From the NCBI RefSeq assembly GCF_900100395.1, contig NZ_FNFB01000035.1, forward strand, positions 1 through 64,000: DNA of 64,000 nt, in the 5' to 3' direction. The position numbers and the translations under genes are program-made. The notes under the pieces are model-generated. The model had not been told where the DNA came from. It ran no database searches and was given only the letters and a program-made list of their open reading frames with translations. Source of the stretch: Nonomuraea maritima (GTDB taxonomy: Bacteria; Actinomycetota; Actinomycetes; Streptosporangiales; Streptosporangiaceae). Shown in pieces: positions 34,214 to 42,455 of the stretch. The stretch's first letter is position 1. Each line of letters opens with the position of its first letter.

Positions 34214-34876
34214 ATGGACCGGACAACTCACCGTTCCGCCGCCGTACGGGACGGACTCGGCGTGGGCCTGGCCGTGGGACTGTCAGGACTCGCCTTCGGC
34301 GCCTCGGCCGTCACCGCGGGCCTGAGCGTGCCGCAGGCCTGCGTGCTGAGCCTGCTGGCGTTCACGGGAGCCTCCCAGTTCGCGCTGACGGGCGCGGCGG
34401 GCGCCGGCGGCGACCTGGTGGCCGCGAGCCTCGGCGCGCTGCTCCTCGGCGGCCGCAACACCCTGTACGGGCTGCGGCTGGCCGACCTCCTTCGCGTACG
34501 CGGCCCGCGCCGCCTGCTCGCCGCCCACGGCGTCATCGACGAGACCACGGCGGTCGCGCTCGCCCAGCCCACCCAGGAAGCGGCGCGTACGGGCTTCGTG
34601 ACCACGTTCGCCGCGCTCTACCTCACCTGGAACCTCACGACGCTGGGAGGGGCGCTCGGCACCTCGTCCCTGGGCGACCCCGGCGTGCTCGGCCTGGACG
34701 CCGTGGGCCCTGCGGCGTTCCTCGCCATCCTGTGGCCGCGCCTCGCGGGCAGCGCCGAGCTGCGCGGCCTGGCGGCGGGCGCCGCGGCGGTGGCGCTGTG
34801 CGCCTCCCCGTTCCTCCCGCCGGGCGTGCCCGTGCTGCTGTCGGCCACGACGGTGCTGGTGGTGCTGGTCCGGTGA
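34214..34876 (+). CDS. azlC: AzlC-family branched-chain amino acid exporter, large subunit
   Basis: This 220-residue membrane protein starts at ATG. Features of the family are GLAFGASAVTAGLSVPQAC, LLAFTGASQFALTGA, GGRNTLYGLRLADLLR and IDETTAVALAQP. With AzlD it forms a two-component permease (LIV-E type) that exports branched-chain amino acids or analogues. The stop overlaps the azlD start as GTGA. An AraC-type regulator lies upstream, replacing the Lrp-like AzlB seen in Bacillus. Confidence 0.9.
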   Translation: MDRTTHRSAAVRDGLGVGLAVGLSGLAFGASAVTAGLSVPQACVLSLLAFTGASQFALTGAAGAGGDLVAASLGALLLGGRNTLYGLRLADLLRVRGPRRLLAAHGVIDETTAVALAQPTQEAARTGFVTTFAALYLTWNLTTLGGALGTSSLGDPGVLGLDAVGPAAFLAILWPRLAGSAELRGLAAGAAAVALCASPFLPPGVPVLLSATTVLVVLVR

Positions 34877-35184
34877 CGTTGTGGTGGGCGGTCGTGGCGG
34901 TCTGCGCAGGCTGCTACGCGCTGAAGCTGGCAGGGCTGGCCGCGCCCCGGCGGTTGCTGGACCACCCGCGGGTGCGCCGGTTCGCGGAGCTGGTGCCGGT
35001 GGCGTTGCTCGCCGCGCTGATCGCCGTGCAGGTGTTCACGGAGCAGGGCCGTCCGGCCTTCGACCCGGCCCGTACGGCGGGTCTCCTGGCCGCGGTCGTG
35101 GCGCTGCTGCTGCGGGCGCCGTTCCTCGTCGTGCTGATCGCGGCGGCCGCCGTCACCGCGCTTGTCCGAGGAGTTCTCGGGTAG
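34873..35184 (+). CDS. azlD: AzlD-family exporter small subunit
   Basis: This 103-residue protein starts at GTG 34873 with a 4-bp overlap with azlC. The frame is also open upstream but only as an azlC shadow. It has three to four helices: LWWAVVAVCAGCYALKLAG, a middle VPVALLAALIAVQVF, and PFLVVLIAAAAVTALVRG at the end. This matches the small AzlD partner that stabilises or completes the AzlC channel. The kinase gene follows after 10 bp. Confidence 0.88.
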   Translation: MTLWWAVVAVCAGCYALKLAGLAAPRRLLDHPRVRRFAELVPVALLAALIAVQVFTEQGRPAFDPARTAGLLAAVVALLLRAPFLVVLIAAAAVTALVRGVLG

Positions 35185-35194
35185 TCGGCGGTGC

Positions 35195-36595
35195 ATGTCC
35201 GAGGCAGCGGCGATGGTCGGTGGGCGCTACCGGCTGCTCGAAACGATCGGCAGGGGCGGCATGGGTCGGGTCTGGCACGCGCACGACGAGGTGCTCGGCC
35301 GCGACGTGGCGGTCAAGGAGATCCTGCCTCCGCCCGACCTGACGGGCCCCGAGCGCGAGGTGTTCTCCTTACGCACCCTCCGCGAGGCACGGGCGGCCGG
35401 CCGGGTGCCGCATCCCGGAGTGGCCACCGTGTACGACGTCCTGGAGGAGAACGGTCACCCGTGGATCGTCATGGAGCTCGTACGCTCGCACACCCTGGGC
35501 GACCTGATCCGGGACGAGGGGCCGATGTCGCCGCGCGCGGCCGCGGACATCGGGCGGCAACTCCTGGAGGCGCTGCGCGCCGCGCACGCGGCCGGAGTAC
35601 TGCACCGCGACGTCAAGCCGGACAACGTGCTGCTGACCGCCGACGGCCGGGCCGTGCTCACCGACTTCGGCATCGCGACGCTGGAGGACGACGCGCCCGT
35701 CACCCGGACGGGCATCCTGATCGGCACCCCGGCCTTCATGGCCCCCGAGCGGGCGGGGGGCGGCCGCGCCAGACCGGCCTCCGACCTGTGGTCGCTCGGC
35801 GTGACGCTGTACATGGCGGTGGAGGGCCGTTCGCCGTTCCAGCGCGACAACGCCCTCGTGACGCTGGGCGCGGTCATGCACCAGGAGCCTGAGCGGCCGG
35901 CCCGCGCGGGCGTGCTGGCCCCCGTGCTGGACGGCCTGCTGCGCAAGGACCCGGCCGACCGGATGACGCTGGAGGAGGCCGCACGGCGGCTCACCGTGAT
36001 CGCGGCGGGCGGCTCGGCGCAGATGGCCGCCACAGGCGGCTCCGGGCAGACGGTCGCCCCGGGCCGCTTCCGGTGGGCGGCAGGGCGGCGTGGGCACCGG
36101 ACACCGGTGGCGGCGGTCGCCGCGGCCGTCCTCACGGTCGGGCTCGTCACGGGAGGCGCGTCGTGGCTGACGCACCGGCTGGCGGCCCCGTCCGGCGATC
36201 CCGTCCCCGCGGTGGCCACCACACCCGGGACATCGTCCACGCAGCCGTCCACGCAGCCGTCCGACCCGCCGTCCGACCCGCCGTCCAACAAGCCACCGTC
36301 CAACAAGCCACCGTCCAGCAAGCCGCCGTCCGGCGGGCCGCCGCCCGTCCGCGACGGCCCGGCCACGCGTACCCCCGACAGACCGGTCCGGCGTACGCAC
36401 GCGCCCCCGCCGCCGAAGGACCGCCAACGTGATCAGGGCGGCGAGAAACGGACGAGGTCGCCGAAACCGTCCGAGCCCGAGGAGAACGACGACGCGGGCT
36501 CCGGCCCCGGCCACGTCGAGGGCTCACCGGGTTCCGGCCACGAGAGCGAGAAGGGCAGGGGCAAGGGCAGAGGGAAGGGCAGGGGCAGGGGCTGA
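35195..36595 (+). CDS. Transmembrane Ser/Thr protein kinase with proline/lysine-rich tail (kinase 3)
   Basis: This 466-residue protein starts at ATG 35195; a possible upstream ATG overlaps azlD. The kinase domain is ~1-270: GRGGMGRVWHAHDE, VAVKEI, LHRDVKPDNVLLTADG, TDFGIATLEDD, PAFMAPERAGG. One helix follows (AAVAAAVLTVGLVTGGASWL). The outside tail of ~120 residues is pure low complexity: PSTQPS and SNKPP-type repeats, a charged stretch, and an ending of alternating GKGRGKGR. It lacks the extracellular domain of kinases 1 and 2, so it has no obvious sensor. Its kinase domain also differs more, arguing for a separate origin. Confidence 0.88.
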   Translation: MSEAAAMVGGRYRLLETIGRGGMGRVWHAHDEVLGRDVAVKEILPPPDLTGPEREVFSLRTLREARAAGRVPHPGVATVYDVLEENGHPWIVMELVRSHTLGDLIRDEGPMSPRAAADIGRQLLEALRAAHAAGVLHRDVKPDNVLLTADGRAVLTDFGIATLEDDAPVTRTGILIGTPAFMAPERAGGGRARPASDLWSLGVTLYMAVEGRSPFQRDNALVTLGAVMHQEPERPARAGVLAPVLDGLLRKDPADRMTLEEAARRLTVIAAGGSAQMAATGGSGQTVAPGRFRWAAGRRGHRTPVAAVAAAVLTVGLVTGGASWLTHRLAAPSGDPVPAVATTPGTSSTQPSTQPSDPPSDPPSNKPPSNKPPSSKPPSGGPPPVRDGPATRTPDRPVRRTHAPPPPKDRQRDQGGEKRTRSPKPSEPEENDDAGSGPGHVEGSPGSGHESEKGRGKGRGKGRGRG

Positions 36596-36603
36596 GACCG
36601 GCC

Positions 36604-37533
36604 TCAGGACTCGTCGCGGACGACGTCCAGGGCCTTCTGCAGGTCTTCCGGGTAGTCGGTGCTGAACGACATCCACTCCCCCGTCGAGGGGTGCTCGAAC
36701 CCGAGCGCCACCGCGTGCAGCCACTGCCGCGTGATGCCGAGCCGGGCCGACAGCGTGGGGTCGGCGCCGTAGAACAGGTCGCCGACGCAGGGGTGGCGCA
36801 GCGCCGACATGTGCACCCTGATCTGGTGCGTACGCCCTGTCTCCAGCTTGATGTCCAGCAGGGACGCCGCCCGGAACGCCTCGATCGTGTCGTAGTGGGT
36901 GACCGACGGCTTGCCGCCCGCCACCACCGCGAAGCGGCCGTCGCCCGACGGGTGCCGGTCGATGGGCGCGTCGACGGTCCCCCTGAACGGGTCGGGGTGC
37001 CCCTGGACGAGCGCGTGGTAGCGCTTGTCGACCGTACGCTCCTTGAAGGCGCGCTTCAGCCACGAGTAGGCGTGCTCGCTCTTGGCGACCGCCATCGCGC
37101 CCGTGGTGTTGGCGTCGAGCCGGTGCACGATGCCCTGCCGCTCGGCCGCGCCGCTGGTGGCGATGGTGTGGCCGGCGCCGAGCAGCCCGCCGATCACCGT
37201 GGGGCCCGTCCAGCCGACGGTCGGGTGGGCGGCGACCCCGATGGGCTTGTTGACCACGACGATGTCGTCGTCCTCGTACACGATGGTCATGCCGGGCACG
37301 GGCTCGGCGACCGGCATGGGCGTGGTGACCGGCGGCGGCAGCGTGACGTCGAGCCACGCGCCGGCGCGCACCCGGTCCGACTTGGCCGGCGGCCGGCCGT
37401 CGACCAGCACCTCTCCTGCGACGATCAGCTCGGCCGCACGCGTACGGGAGAAACCGAACAGCCGCGACAGGGCGGCGTCGAGCCGCTCGCCCTCGAGGCC
37501 GTCGGGTACGGGCAGGCTGCGTTGCTCACTCAC
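36604..37533 (-). CDS. rluD: RluD-like ribosomal large subunit pseudouridine synthase
   Basis: This 309-residue protein has an N-terminal S4 RNA-binding domain (ERLDAALSRLFGFSRTRAAE, LIVAGEVLVDGRP) and an RsuA/RluA catalytic domain with GIVHRLDANTTGAMAVAKS, where the Asp is the catalytic residue. RTHQIRVHMSALRHP and DLFYGAD are also family marks. It modifies uridines of 23S rRNA helix 69, as RluD does; the exact site is inferred. It is transcribed with lspA and its start overlaps the lspA stop by 8 bp, an order common in actinobacteria. Confidence 0.94.
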   Translation of the reverse strand: MSEQRSLPVPDGLEGERLDAALSRLFGFSRTRAAELIVAGEVLVDGRPPAKSDRVRAGAWLDVTLPPPVTTPMPVAEPVPGMTIVYEDDDIVVVNKPIGVAAHPTVGWTGPTVIGGLLGAGHTIATSGAAERQGIVHRLDANTTGAMAVAKSEHAYSWLKRAFKERTVDKRYHALVQGHPDPFRGTVDAPIDRHPSGDGRFAVVAGGKPSVTHYDTIEAFRAASLLDIKLETGRTHQIRVHMSALRHPCVGDLFYGADPTLSARLGITRQWLHAVALGFEHPSTGEWMSFSTDYPEDLQKALDVVRDES

Positions 37534-38125
37534 CCTTCGACACCTCCTTGGAGCCGTCGATCTGCACGTTGCGCCAGGCGAGGATCACGGCCAGGATGCC
37601 GCCGCAGACGATCGCCGAGTCGGCGATGTTGAACACAGGGAAATAGTCGATCACGGGGAAGTGGCCGGGGAGCACCTCGATGAAGTCGACGACGTGCCCC
37701 TGCAGCTGGGTGGGCCGCCCGAACCCGGACGGGTAACGCAGCAGCCGGTCGGTGAGGTTGCCGATCGCGCCGCCGAGGAGCAGCCCGAGCGTGATCGCCC
37801 AGCCCCGGCTGCCGAGCTTGCGGGCGGTGCGCACGATCGCGACCACGACGCCCACCGCGATGAGGGTGAAGATGATGGTCATCCCGGTGCCGATGCTGAA
37901 CGCGGCACCGGAATTGAAGATCACGCGGAACTGCAGGACGTCCGGGATGACGACGAGCGGTGCCTTGCCCTCCAGCGCGCGGAGCACCACCGTCTTGGTG
38001 ACGAGGTCGGCCGCGTAGATCACGGCCGCCAGCACGGTGAGCACAGCGAGGAGGCGCCGGCGGGGGGCAGGGGCCGGCGGCGCTGATCCTATCGGCGCTC
38101 CTCCTTCTGCTTGCAGGCCACGCAC
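37526..38125 (-). CDS. lspA: Lipoprotein signal peptidase LspA
   Basis: About 199 residues if GTG 38125 is the start. This aspartic membrane protease cleaves diacylglyceryl-prolipoproteins. Four helices and the conserved blocks are present: ADLVTKTVVL, IFNSGAAFSIG, GAIGNLTDRLLR (catalytic Asp) and HVVDFIEV with FPVFNIADSAIVCG (second Asp). The start is uncertain. GTG 38125 lies inside the dksA-like gene (37-bp overlap), while the best ribosome site (GGAGG) points to an ATA codon just after the dksA stop. An N-terminal Pro/Ala extension like that of mycobacterial LspA is expected. Confidence 0.92.
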   Translation of the reverse strand: MRGLQAEGGAPIGSAPPAPAPRRRLLAVLTVLAAVIYAADLVTKTVVLRALEGKAPLVVIPDVLQFRVIFNSGAAFSIGTGMTIIFTLIAVGVVVAIVRTARKLGSRGWAITLGLLLGGAIGNLTDRLLRYPSGFGRPTQLQGHVVDFIEVLPGHFPVIDYFPVFNIADSAIVCGGILAVILAWRNVQIDGSKEVSKGE

Positions 38126-38478
38126 AGCGTCGCCCTCGGGAACGCCTGCAGGCGTTCCTTGCCGATCGGCTTGTGGCACGATTCGCACACTCCATAGGTC
38201 CCGGCGTCGATCCTGGCGATCGCACGCTCGTTCTGCGCGACCAGATCGCGCGCATTCAGGGTAAGGGCGATCTCGCGTTCGCGCTCGTACGTCTTCGCGC
38301 CGGCGTCCGCCTGGTCGTCGCCCGCGCCCTGGGTGACGTCACCCGAGGCTATCTCCGTCTCGTGCCGGTGGATGTCCGCCTCGAGGGCGTCGATCTCCTC
38401 CTGGAGCCTGCCGCGTACCTCGGCCAGCTCTTCGTCGGACCACGTCGACGGTGTGGTGGTCGGCGTGACTGCCGCCAT
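38089..38478 (-). CDS. DksA/TraR-family C4 zinc-finger protein
   Basis: This 129-residue protein starts at ATG 38478 with GGAGG five bases upstream; ATG 38490 is possible but less well placed. An N-terminal coiled coil (DEELAEVRGRLQEEIDALEA to LNARDLVAQNERAIARI) is followed by the zinc finger GVCESCHKPIGKERL and TLCVACKQKEE (C-x2-C, 17 residues, C-x2-C). DksA-like proteins bind the RNA polymerase secondary channel. Actinobacterial members often lack the acidic tip, so the function is uncertain. It sits upstream of lspA-rluD in the usual actinobacterial order. Confidence 0.9.
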   Translation of the reverse strand: MAAVTPTTTPSTWSDEELAEVRGRLQEEIDALEADIHRHETEIASGDVTQGAGDDQADAGAKTYEREREIALTLNARDLVAQNERAIARIDAGTYGVCESCHKPIGKERLQAFPRATLCVACKQKEERR

Positions 38479-38739
38479 GGGTGCCTCCATGCTGATCAAG
38501 GCCGTAATGGTGCGGGCAGCCTAGGATCCGTATAACGGAACGGCAAACGACCCGCCGGACGGTTTACCTCTCCCGTACTATCCCGCCCCGCGCTTTCAAC
38601 TCCTCCCTTGCGGCGTCCATTCCCACAACTTTGCCCCCTTTACGACGTACGTACCGACCCATTGGGGGACGTCCCCCTAAGCGGCGTACGAGCAGGGGCG
38701 CGAAACGCGGAAGCCTCAGGGGCGGCTCTGCGTTATTGT
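38479..38739. promoter_or_regulatory. Divergent dksA/ileS upstream region with a 14-bp palindrome
   Basis: No gene is visible. GGGGGACGTCCCCC at 38664-38677 is a perfect palindrome, flanked by TACGACGTACGTA (38641-38653) and another CGTACG. This looks like an operator zone. The probable ileS promoter is at its right end: TAAGGT at 38740-38745 as a -10, giving RNA from about 38752. Confidence 0.45.
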
Positions 38740-38751
38740 TAAGGTCTGCAA

Positions 38752-38955
38752 GGCGATGATGGGGCCCTGACTTGTGAGGGATATCACCCCTGAGCCGCCG
38801 GAAGAACGGCTTTCGAGCTCATTAGAACCGGCAGCAGCGCAATGAAGAGGGCCTCGCCCGCGCGAGGCCAAGAAGGGTGGTACCGCGGAGCCGCCAGGCT
38901 TCGTCCCTTCACGCACAGCCCTGACGGCCGCTCAAGCGTGGAGGTCCCGCCCGAG
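38752..38955 (+). ncRNA. T-box riboswitch, Ile specifier (ultrashort Stem I, translational type)
   Basis: The T-box core AGGGTGGTACCGCGG lies at 38874-38888. Near the 5' end GGG-ATATCA-CCC (38778-38789) presents ATC at 38783-38785, the Ile specifier, in a very short stem. This is the compact design known for actinobacterial ileS leaders such as those of mycobacteria and Nocardia. A linker and Stem III-like hairpins (GGCCTCGC...GCGAGGCC, 38850-38869) precede the T-box. No terminator follows. The ribosome site GGAGG (38940-38944) comes before ATG 38956, so uncharged tRNA(Ile) probably frees the ribosome site. Confidence 0.9.
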
Positions 38956-41900
38956 ATGTCTTCCCCAACGTTCCGCTCCCTTCCCGCGCAGGTCGACCTG
39001 CCCGCGCTCGAACGCGAGGTCCTCGAACGCTGGCGGGACGGGAAGATCTTCGAGCGTTCCGTGGAACAGAACGCCGGCAACCCCGCATGGGTGTTCTACG
39101 AAGGTCCTCCGACCGCCAACGGCCTGCCCGGCGTCCACCACGTCGAGGCTCGCGTGTTCAAGGACCTGTTCCCGCGCTACAAGTCGATGCGCGGCTTTAG
39201 CGTGCCCCGCAAGGCCGGCTGGGACTGCCACGGCCTGCCGGTCGAGGTCGGCGTCGAGCGCGAGCTCGGCCTGTCCGGCAAGAAGGACATCGAGACGTAC
39301 GGCATCGCCGAGTTCAACGCCAAGTGCCGCGAGTCGGTGCTGCGCCACGTCGACGCCTTCGAGCAGCTCACCGAGCGCATGGGCTACTGGATCGACCTGT
39401 CGCAGGCCTACCGCACGATGGACCCGTCCTACATCGAGTCCGTGTGGTGGTCGCTGAAGGTCATCTTCGACAAGGGGCTGCTGTTCCGCGACTTCCGGAT
39501 CACCCCGTACTGCCCGCGCTGCGGCACCGGCCTGTCCGACCACGAGCTCGGCCAGCCCGGCGGCTACGAGACCGTCTCCAGCCCGTCGGTCTACGTCCGG
39601 ATGCCCGTGACGTCCGGTCCGCTCGCGGAACTCGGCGCCTCGCTGCTCATCTGGACGACCACGCCGTGGACGCTGGTCTCCAACACCGCGGTCGCCGTCC
39701 ACCCCGACGTCACCTACGTCGCGGCCCGCACGACCGACGGCGAGGTCCTCGTCGTGGCCGAGCCGCTGCTGTCGGTGCTCGGCGAGGGCGTGACCGAGGT
39801 GGCCCGCTACACCGGGCGCGACCTCGAGCGCACCACCTACAGCCGCCCGTTCGACCTGGTCGACATCCCCGGCGCCCACTACGTCGTGCTCGGCGACTAC
39901 GTCACCGTCGAGGACGGCACCGGCCTGGTGCACCAGGCTCCCGCCTTCGGCGCCGACGACCTCGCCGTCATCAGGCGCTACGACATGCCCGTGGTCAACC
40001 CGGTCGGCCCCGACGGCCGCTTCCTCGACGACGTCCCCATGGTCGGCGGCACGTTCTTCAAGGACGCCGACGAGCAGCTGACCGACGACCTGCGGGCCCG
40101 CGGGCTGCTGTTCCGCGGCGGCCACTTCGAGCACAGCTACCCCCACTGCTGGCGCTGCCACACCGCGCTGCTCTACTACGCGCTCCCGTCCTGGTACATC
40201 CGCACCACCGCGGTCAAGGACCAGATGCTGGCCGCGAACGCCGAGACCAACTGGTACCCCGACACCATCAAGTGGGGCCGCTTCGGCGAGTGGCTGCGCA
40301 ACAACGTCGACTGGTCGCTGTCGCGCTCGCGCTACTGGGGCACGCCGCTGCCCCTGTGGGTGTGCACCGAGGACGACTCCCACCTGACCTGCGTCGGCTC
40401 GCTGGAAGAGCTCGGCGAACTCGCCGGCCGCGACGTCTCCGCCCTCGACCCGCACCGTCCCTTCGTCGACGACGTCACGTTCGACTGCCCGCAGTGCGGC
40501 GCCCTGGCCCGCCGCGTGCCCGACGTCATCGACGCCTGGTACGACTCCGGCTCCATGCCGTTCGCCCAGTGGGGTGAGCGCGGCAAGCCCGAGGGCGTCT
40601 ACCCGGCGCAGTTCATCGCCGAGGCCACCGACCAGACGCGCGGCTGGTTCTACTCGCTGATGGCCGTCGGCACGCTCGTCTTCGGCCAGTCCTCGTATGA
40701 GAACGTGCTCTGCCTCGGCCTCATCCTGGCCGAGGACGGCCGCAAGATGAGCAAGCACCTGGGCAACATCCTCGAGCCGATCCCGCTGATGGACCAGCAC
40801 GGCGCCGACGCGCTGCGGTGGTTCATGGCCTGCTCGGGCTCGCCGTGGGCCTCGCGCCGCGTGGGCCACAACACCCTCGAGGAGATCGTCCGCAAGGTCC
40901 TGCTGACGCTCTGGAACACCTCGTCGTTCTTCACGCTCTACGCCAACGCCGAGTCGTGGTCGCCGGCCAAGCTGGCCGAGGCCGCCCCGGCCGGCGAGCG
41001 TCCGCTGATCGACCGCTGGGTGCTGGCCGAGCTGCACCGTACGGTGGGCGAGGTCACCGCCGCGCTGGACGAGTACGACACCCAGCGCGCCGGCCGCCGC
41101 CTGGCCGACTTCCTCGACGACCTGTCCAACTGGTACGTCCGCCGCTCGCGCCGCCGCTTCTGGCAGGGCTCACCGGACGCCTTCGCGACCCTGTACGAGT
41201 GCCTGGAGACGGTGCTGCGGCTGCTCGCGCCGATCACCCCGTTCCTCACCGACTACCTGTGGGACGTCCTGCGCCCGGCCGACTCGGCCCCGTCCGTGCA
41301 CCTGGCCTCCTGGCCGGAGGTGCGCGAGGACCTGCTCGACCCGGAGCTGTCCGACCAGATGGCGCTCGTCCGCCGTCTGGTGGAGCTGGGCCGTTCGGCC
41401 CGCGCCTCGTCGGGCGTCAAGACCCGGCAGCCGCTGCGCCGCGCCCTCGTGGGGGCGCACGGCTGGCAGTCCCTGCCCGGCGAGCTGCGTGCCCAGGTGG
41501 CCGAGGAGCTGAACGTCCAGGCTCTTGAGGACATGTCCGACTTCAGCGCCGATCTCGTGTCGTACTCGGTGAAGCCGAACTTCCGGGCCCTGGGCAAGCG
41601 CTTCGGCTCGCAGACCAAGCTCGTGGCCGGCGCGGTGACCGCCGCGGACGCCACCCACGTGGCGCGCACCCTCCGCTCGGGCTCGACCGTCACGGTGACG
41701 GCCGGCGAGCTGGGCGAGGTCACGCTCGGCCCCGACGACGTGATCGTCACCGAGCAGCCCCGCTCGGGCTGGGCGGTCGAGACGGGCGCCATCGGCACGG
41801 GCACGGGCGAGACAGTGGCCCTCGACCTGGAGCTGACCGACGAGCTGCGCCGCGCCGGCCTGCTCCGCGAGGTCATCCGCCTGGTCCAGGACGCCCGCAA

Positions 41901-42102
41901 GTCGACCGGCCTGTCGATCACCGACCGCATCGAGCTGTGGTGGACGACGACGTCCCCCGATCTCGCCGCCGCCCTCCGCACGGAGGGCAACGTGGTCGCC
42001 GAGGAGGTTCTGGCCACCAGGTTCGAGGAAGGCACCCAGCCCACCCTCCCGCCCCACACGGACGAGGACCTCGCCCTGACCTTCCACCTCCGCCGCGCCT
42101 GA
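38956..42102 (+). CDS. ileS: Isoleucyl-tRNA synthetase
   Basis: This 1048-residue class I synthetase starts at ATG 38956 with GGAGG upstream. The HIGH-type motif is PPTANGLPGVHHV, and KMSKS appears as DGRKMSKHLGN. The CP1 editing domain (~190-400, with LLIWTTTPWTLVSNTAVAV) is present, and zinc-type pairs occur (CPRCGTGLSDHE, CPQCGAL). The anticodon-binding domain contains WYVRRSRRRFWQGS. The form resembles eukaryote-like IleRS2, which is generally mupirocin-tolerant; that assignment rests on the HH motif and length. Expression is set by the T-box. A perfect hairpin follows the stop. Confidence 0.96.
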   Translation: MSSPTFRSLPAQVDLPALEREVLERWRDGKIFERSVEQNAGNPAWVFYEGPPTANGLPGVHHVEARVFKDLFPRYKSMRGFSVPRKAGWDCHGLPVEVGVERELGLSGKKDIETYGIAEFNAKCRESVLRHVDAFEQLTERMGYWIDLSQAYRTMDPSYIESVWWSLKVIFDKGLLFRDFRITPYCPRCGTGLSDHELGQPGGYETVSSPSVYVRMPVTSGPLAELGASLLIWTTTPWTLVSNTAVAVHPDVTYVAARTTDGEVLVVAEPLLSVLGEGVTEVARYTGRDLERTTYSRPFDLVDIPGAHYVVLGDYVTVEDGTGLVHQAPAFGADDLAVIRRYDMPVVNPVGPDGRFLDDVPMVGGTFFKDADEQLTDDLRARGLLFRGGHFEHSYPHCWRCHTALLYYALPSWYIRTTAVKDQMLAANAETNWYPDTIKWGRFGEWLRNNVDWSLSRSRYWGTPLPLWVCTEDDSHLTCVGSLEELGELAGRDVSALDPHRPFVDDVTFDCPQCGALARRVPDVIDAWYDSGSMPFAQWGERGKPEGVYPAQFIAEATDQTRGWFYSLMAVGTLVFGQSSYENVLCLGLILAEDGRKMSKHLGNILEPIPLMDQHGADALRWFMACSGSPWASRRVGHNTLEEIVRKVLLTLWNTSSFFTLYANAESWSPAKLAEAAPAGERPLIDRWVLAELHRTVGEVTAALDEYDTQRAGRRLADFLDDLSNWYVRRSRRRFWQGSPDAFATLYECLETVLRLLAPITPFLTDYLWDVLRPADSAPSVHLASWPEVREDLLDPELSDQMALVRRLVELGRSARASSGVKTRQPLRRALVGAHGWQSLPGELRAQVAEELNVQALEDMSDFSADLVSYSVKPNFRALGKRFGSQTKLVAGAVTAADATHVARTLRSGSTVTVTAGELGEVTLGPDDVIVTEQPRSGWAVETGAIGTGTGETVALDLELTDELRRAGLLREVIRLVQDARKSTGLSITDRIELWWTTTSPDLAAALRTEGNVVAEEVLATRFEEGTQPTLPPHTDEDLALTFHLRRA

Positions 42103-42114
42103 CCCAACAGGGAA

Positions 42115-42143
42115 CCGGCCCACCCTGTCACCGGGTGGGCCGG
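42115..42143 (+). terminator. Hairpin terminator after ileS
   Basis: CCGGCCCACCC-TGTCACC-GGGTGGGCCGG is a perfect 11-bp stem, 12 bp after the ileS stop, without a U-tract. Confidence 0.75.
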
Positions 42144-42455
42144 CACCCCCACACCGACCTAGGCAAAAGGCTCACCCGCACATACCGCAGACAGCCCGAA
42201 TCAACCGCCACCCGACCACATGCAAGCTCCGGCCAGCCCAGTAACGACAGCGTTGGCCACCGGTCACCCGCACGCGCGGCAAGCACTCCGCATCGGCAGG
42301 GCTCACCCGCACATACCGCGGGCGGCCCGCCGTCACCCGGACATGCCCACGGGCAACCGCATCAGCCGGGGCAACCAGGCCGGGTGACCCGGACGTAGCG
42401 TGAGCGCCCTCGTATCAGCCCGGGGACGCCCCGCGCATTTCGCGAGGGGCTGCGG
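42144..42455. repeat. Gene-free patch with degenerate (G/C)TCACCCG(C/G)AC repeats
   Basis: Between the ileS terminator and the convergent zinc-motif gene, five related units occur: 42171-42198 and 42301-42329 (nearly identical, CTCACCCGCACATACCGC then a GGC/ACAG GCCCG tail), 42262-42280, 42331-42353 and 42382-42400 (GTGACCCGGACGTAGCG). Spacing is irregular. No ORF of coding character covers them. I cannot tell whether they are protein-binding sites, a decaying mobile repeat or tails of an RNA structure. Confidence 0.5.

Noticed and set aside
29474..36595. Kinase cluster as a phage-defence or antibiotic regulatory island
   Set aside because: No nuclease, toxin, biosynthetic or mobility genes lie among them. 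They are ordinary membrane kinases next to an amino-acid exporter.
42171..42400. CRISPR-like array
   Set aside because: Units are degenerate, of unequal length and irregular spacing, with no spacer regularity and no cas genes.
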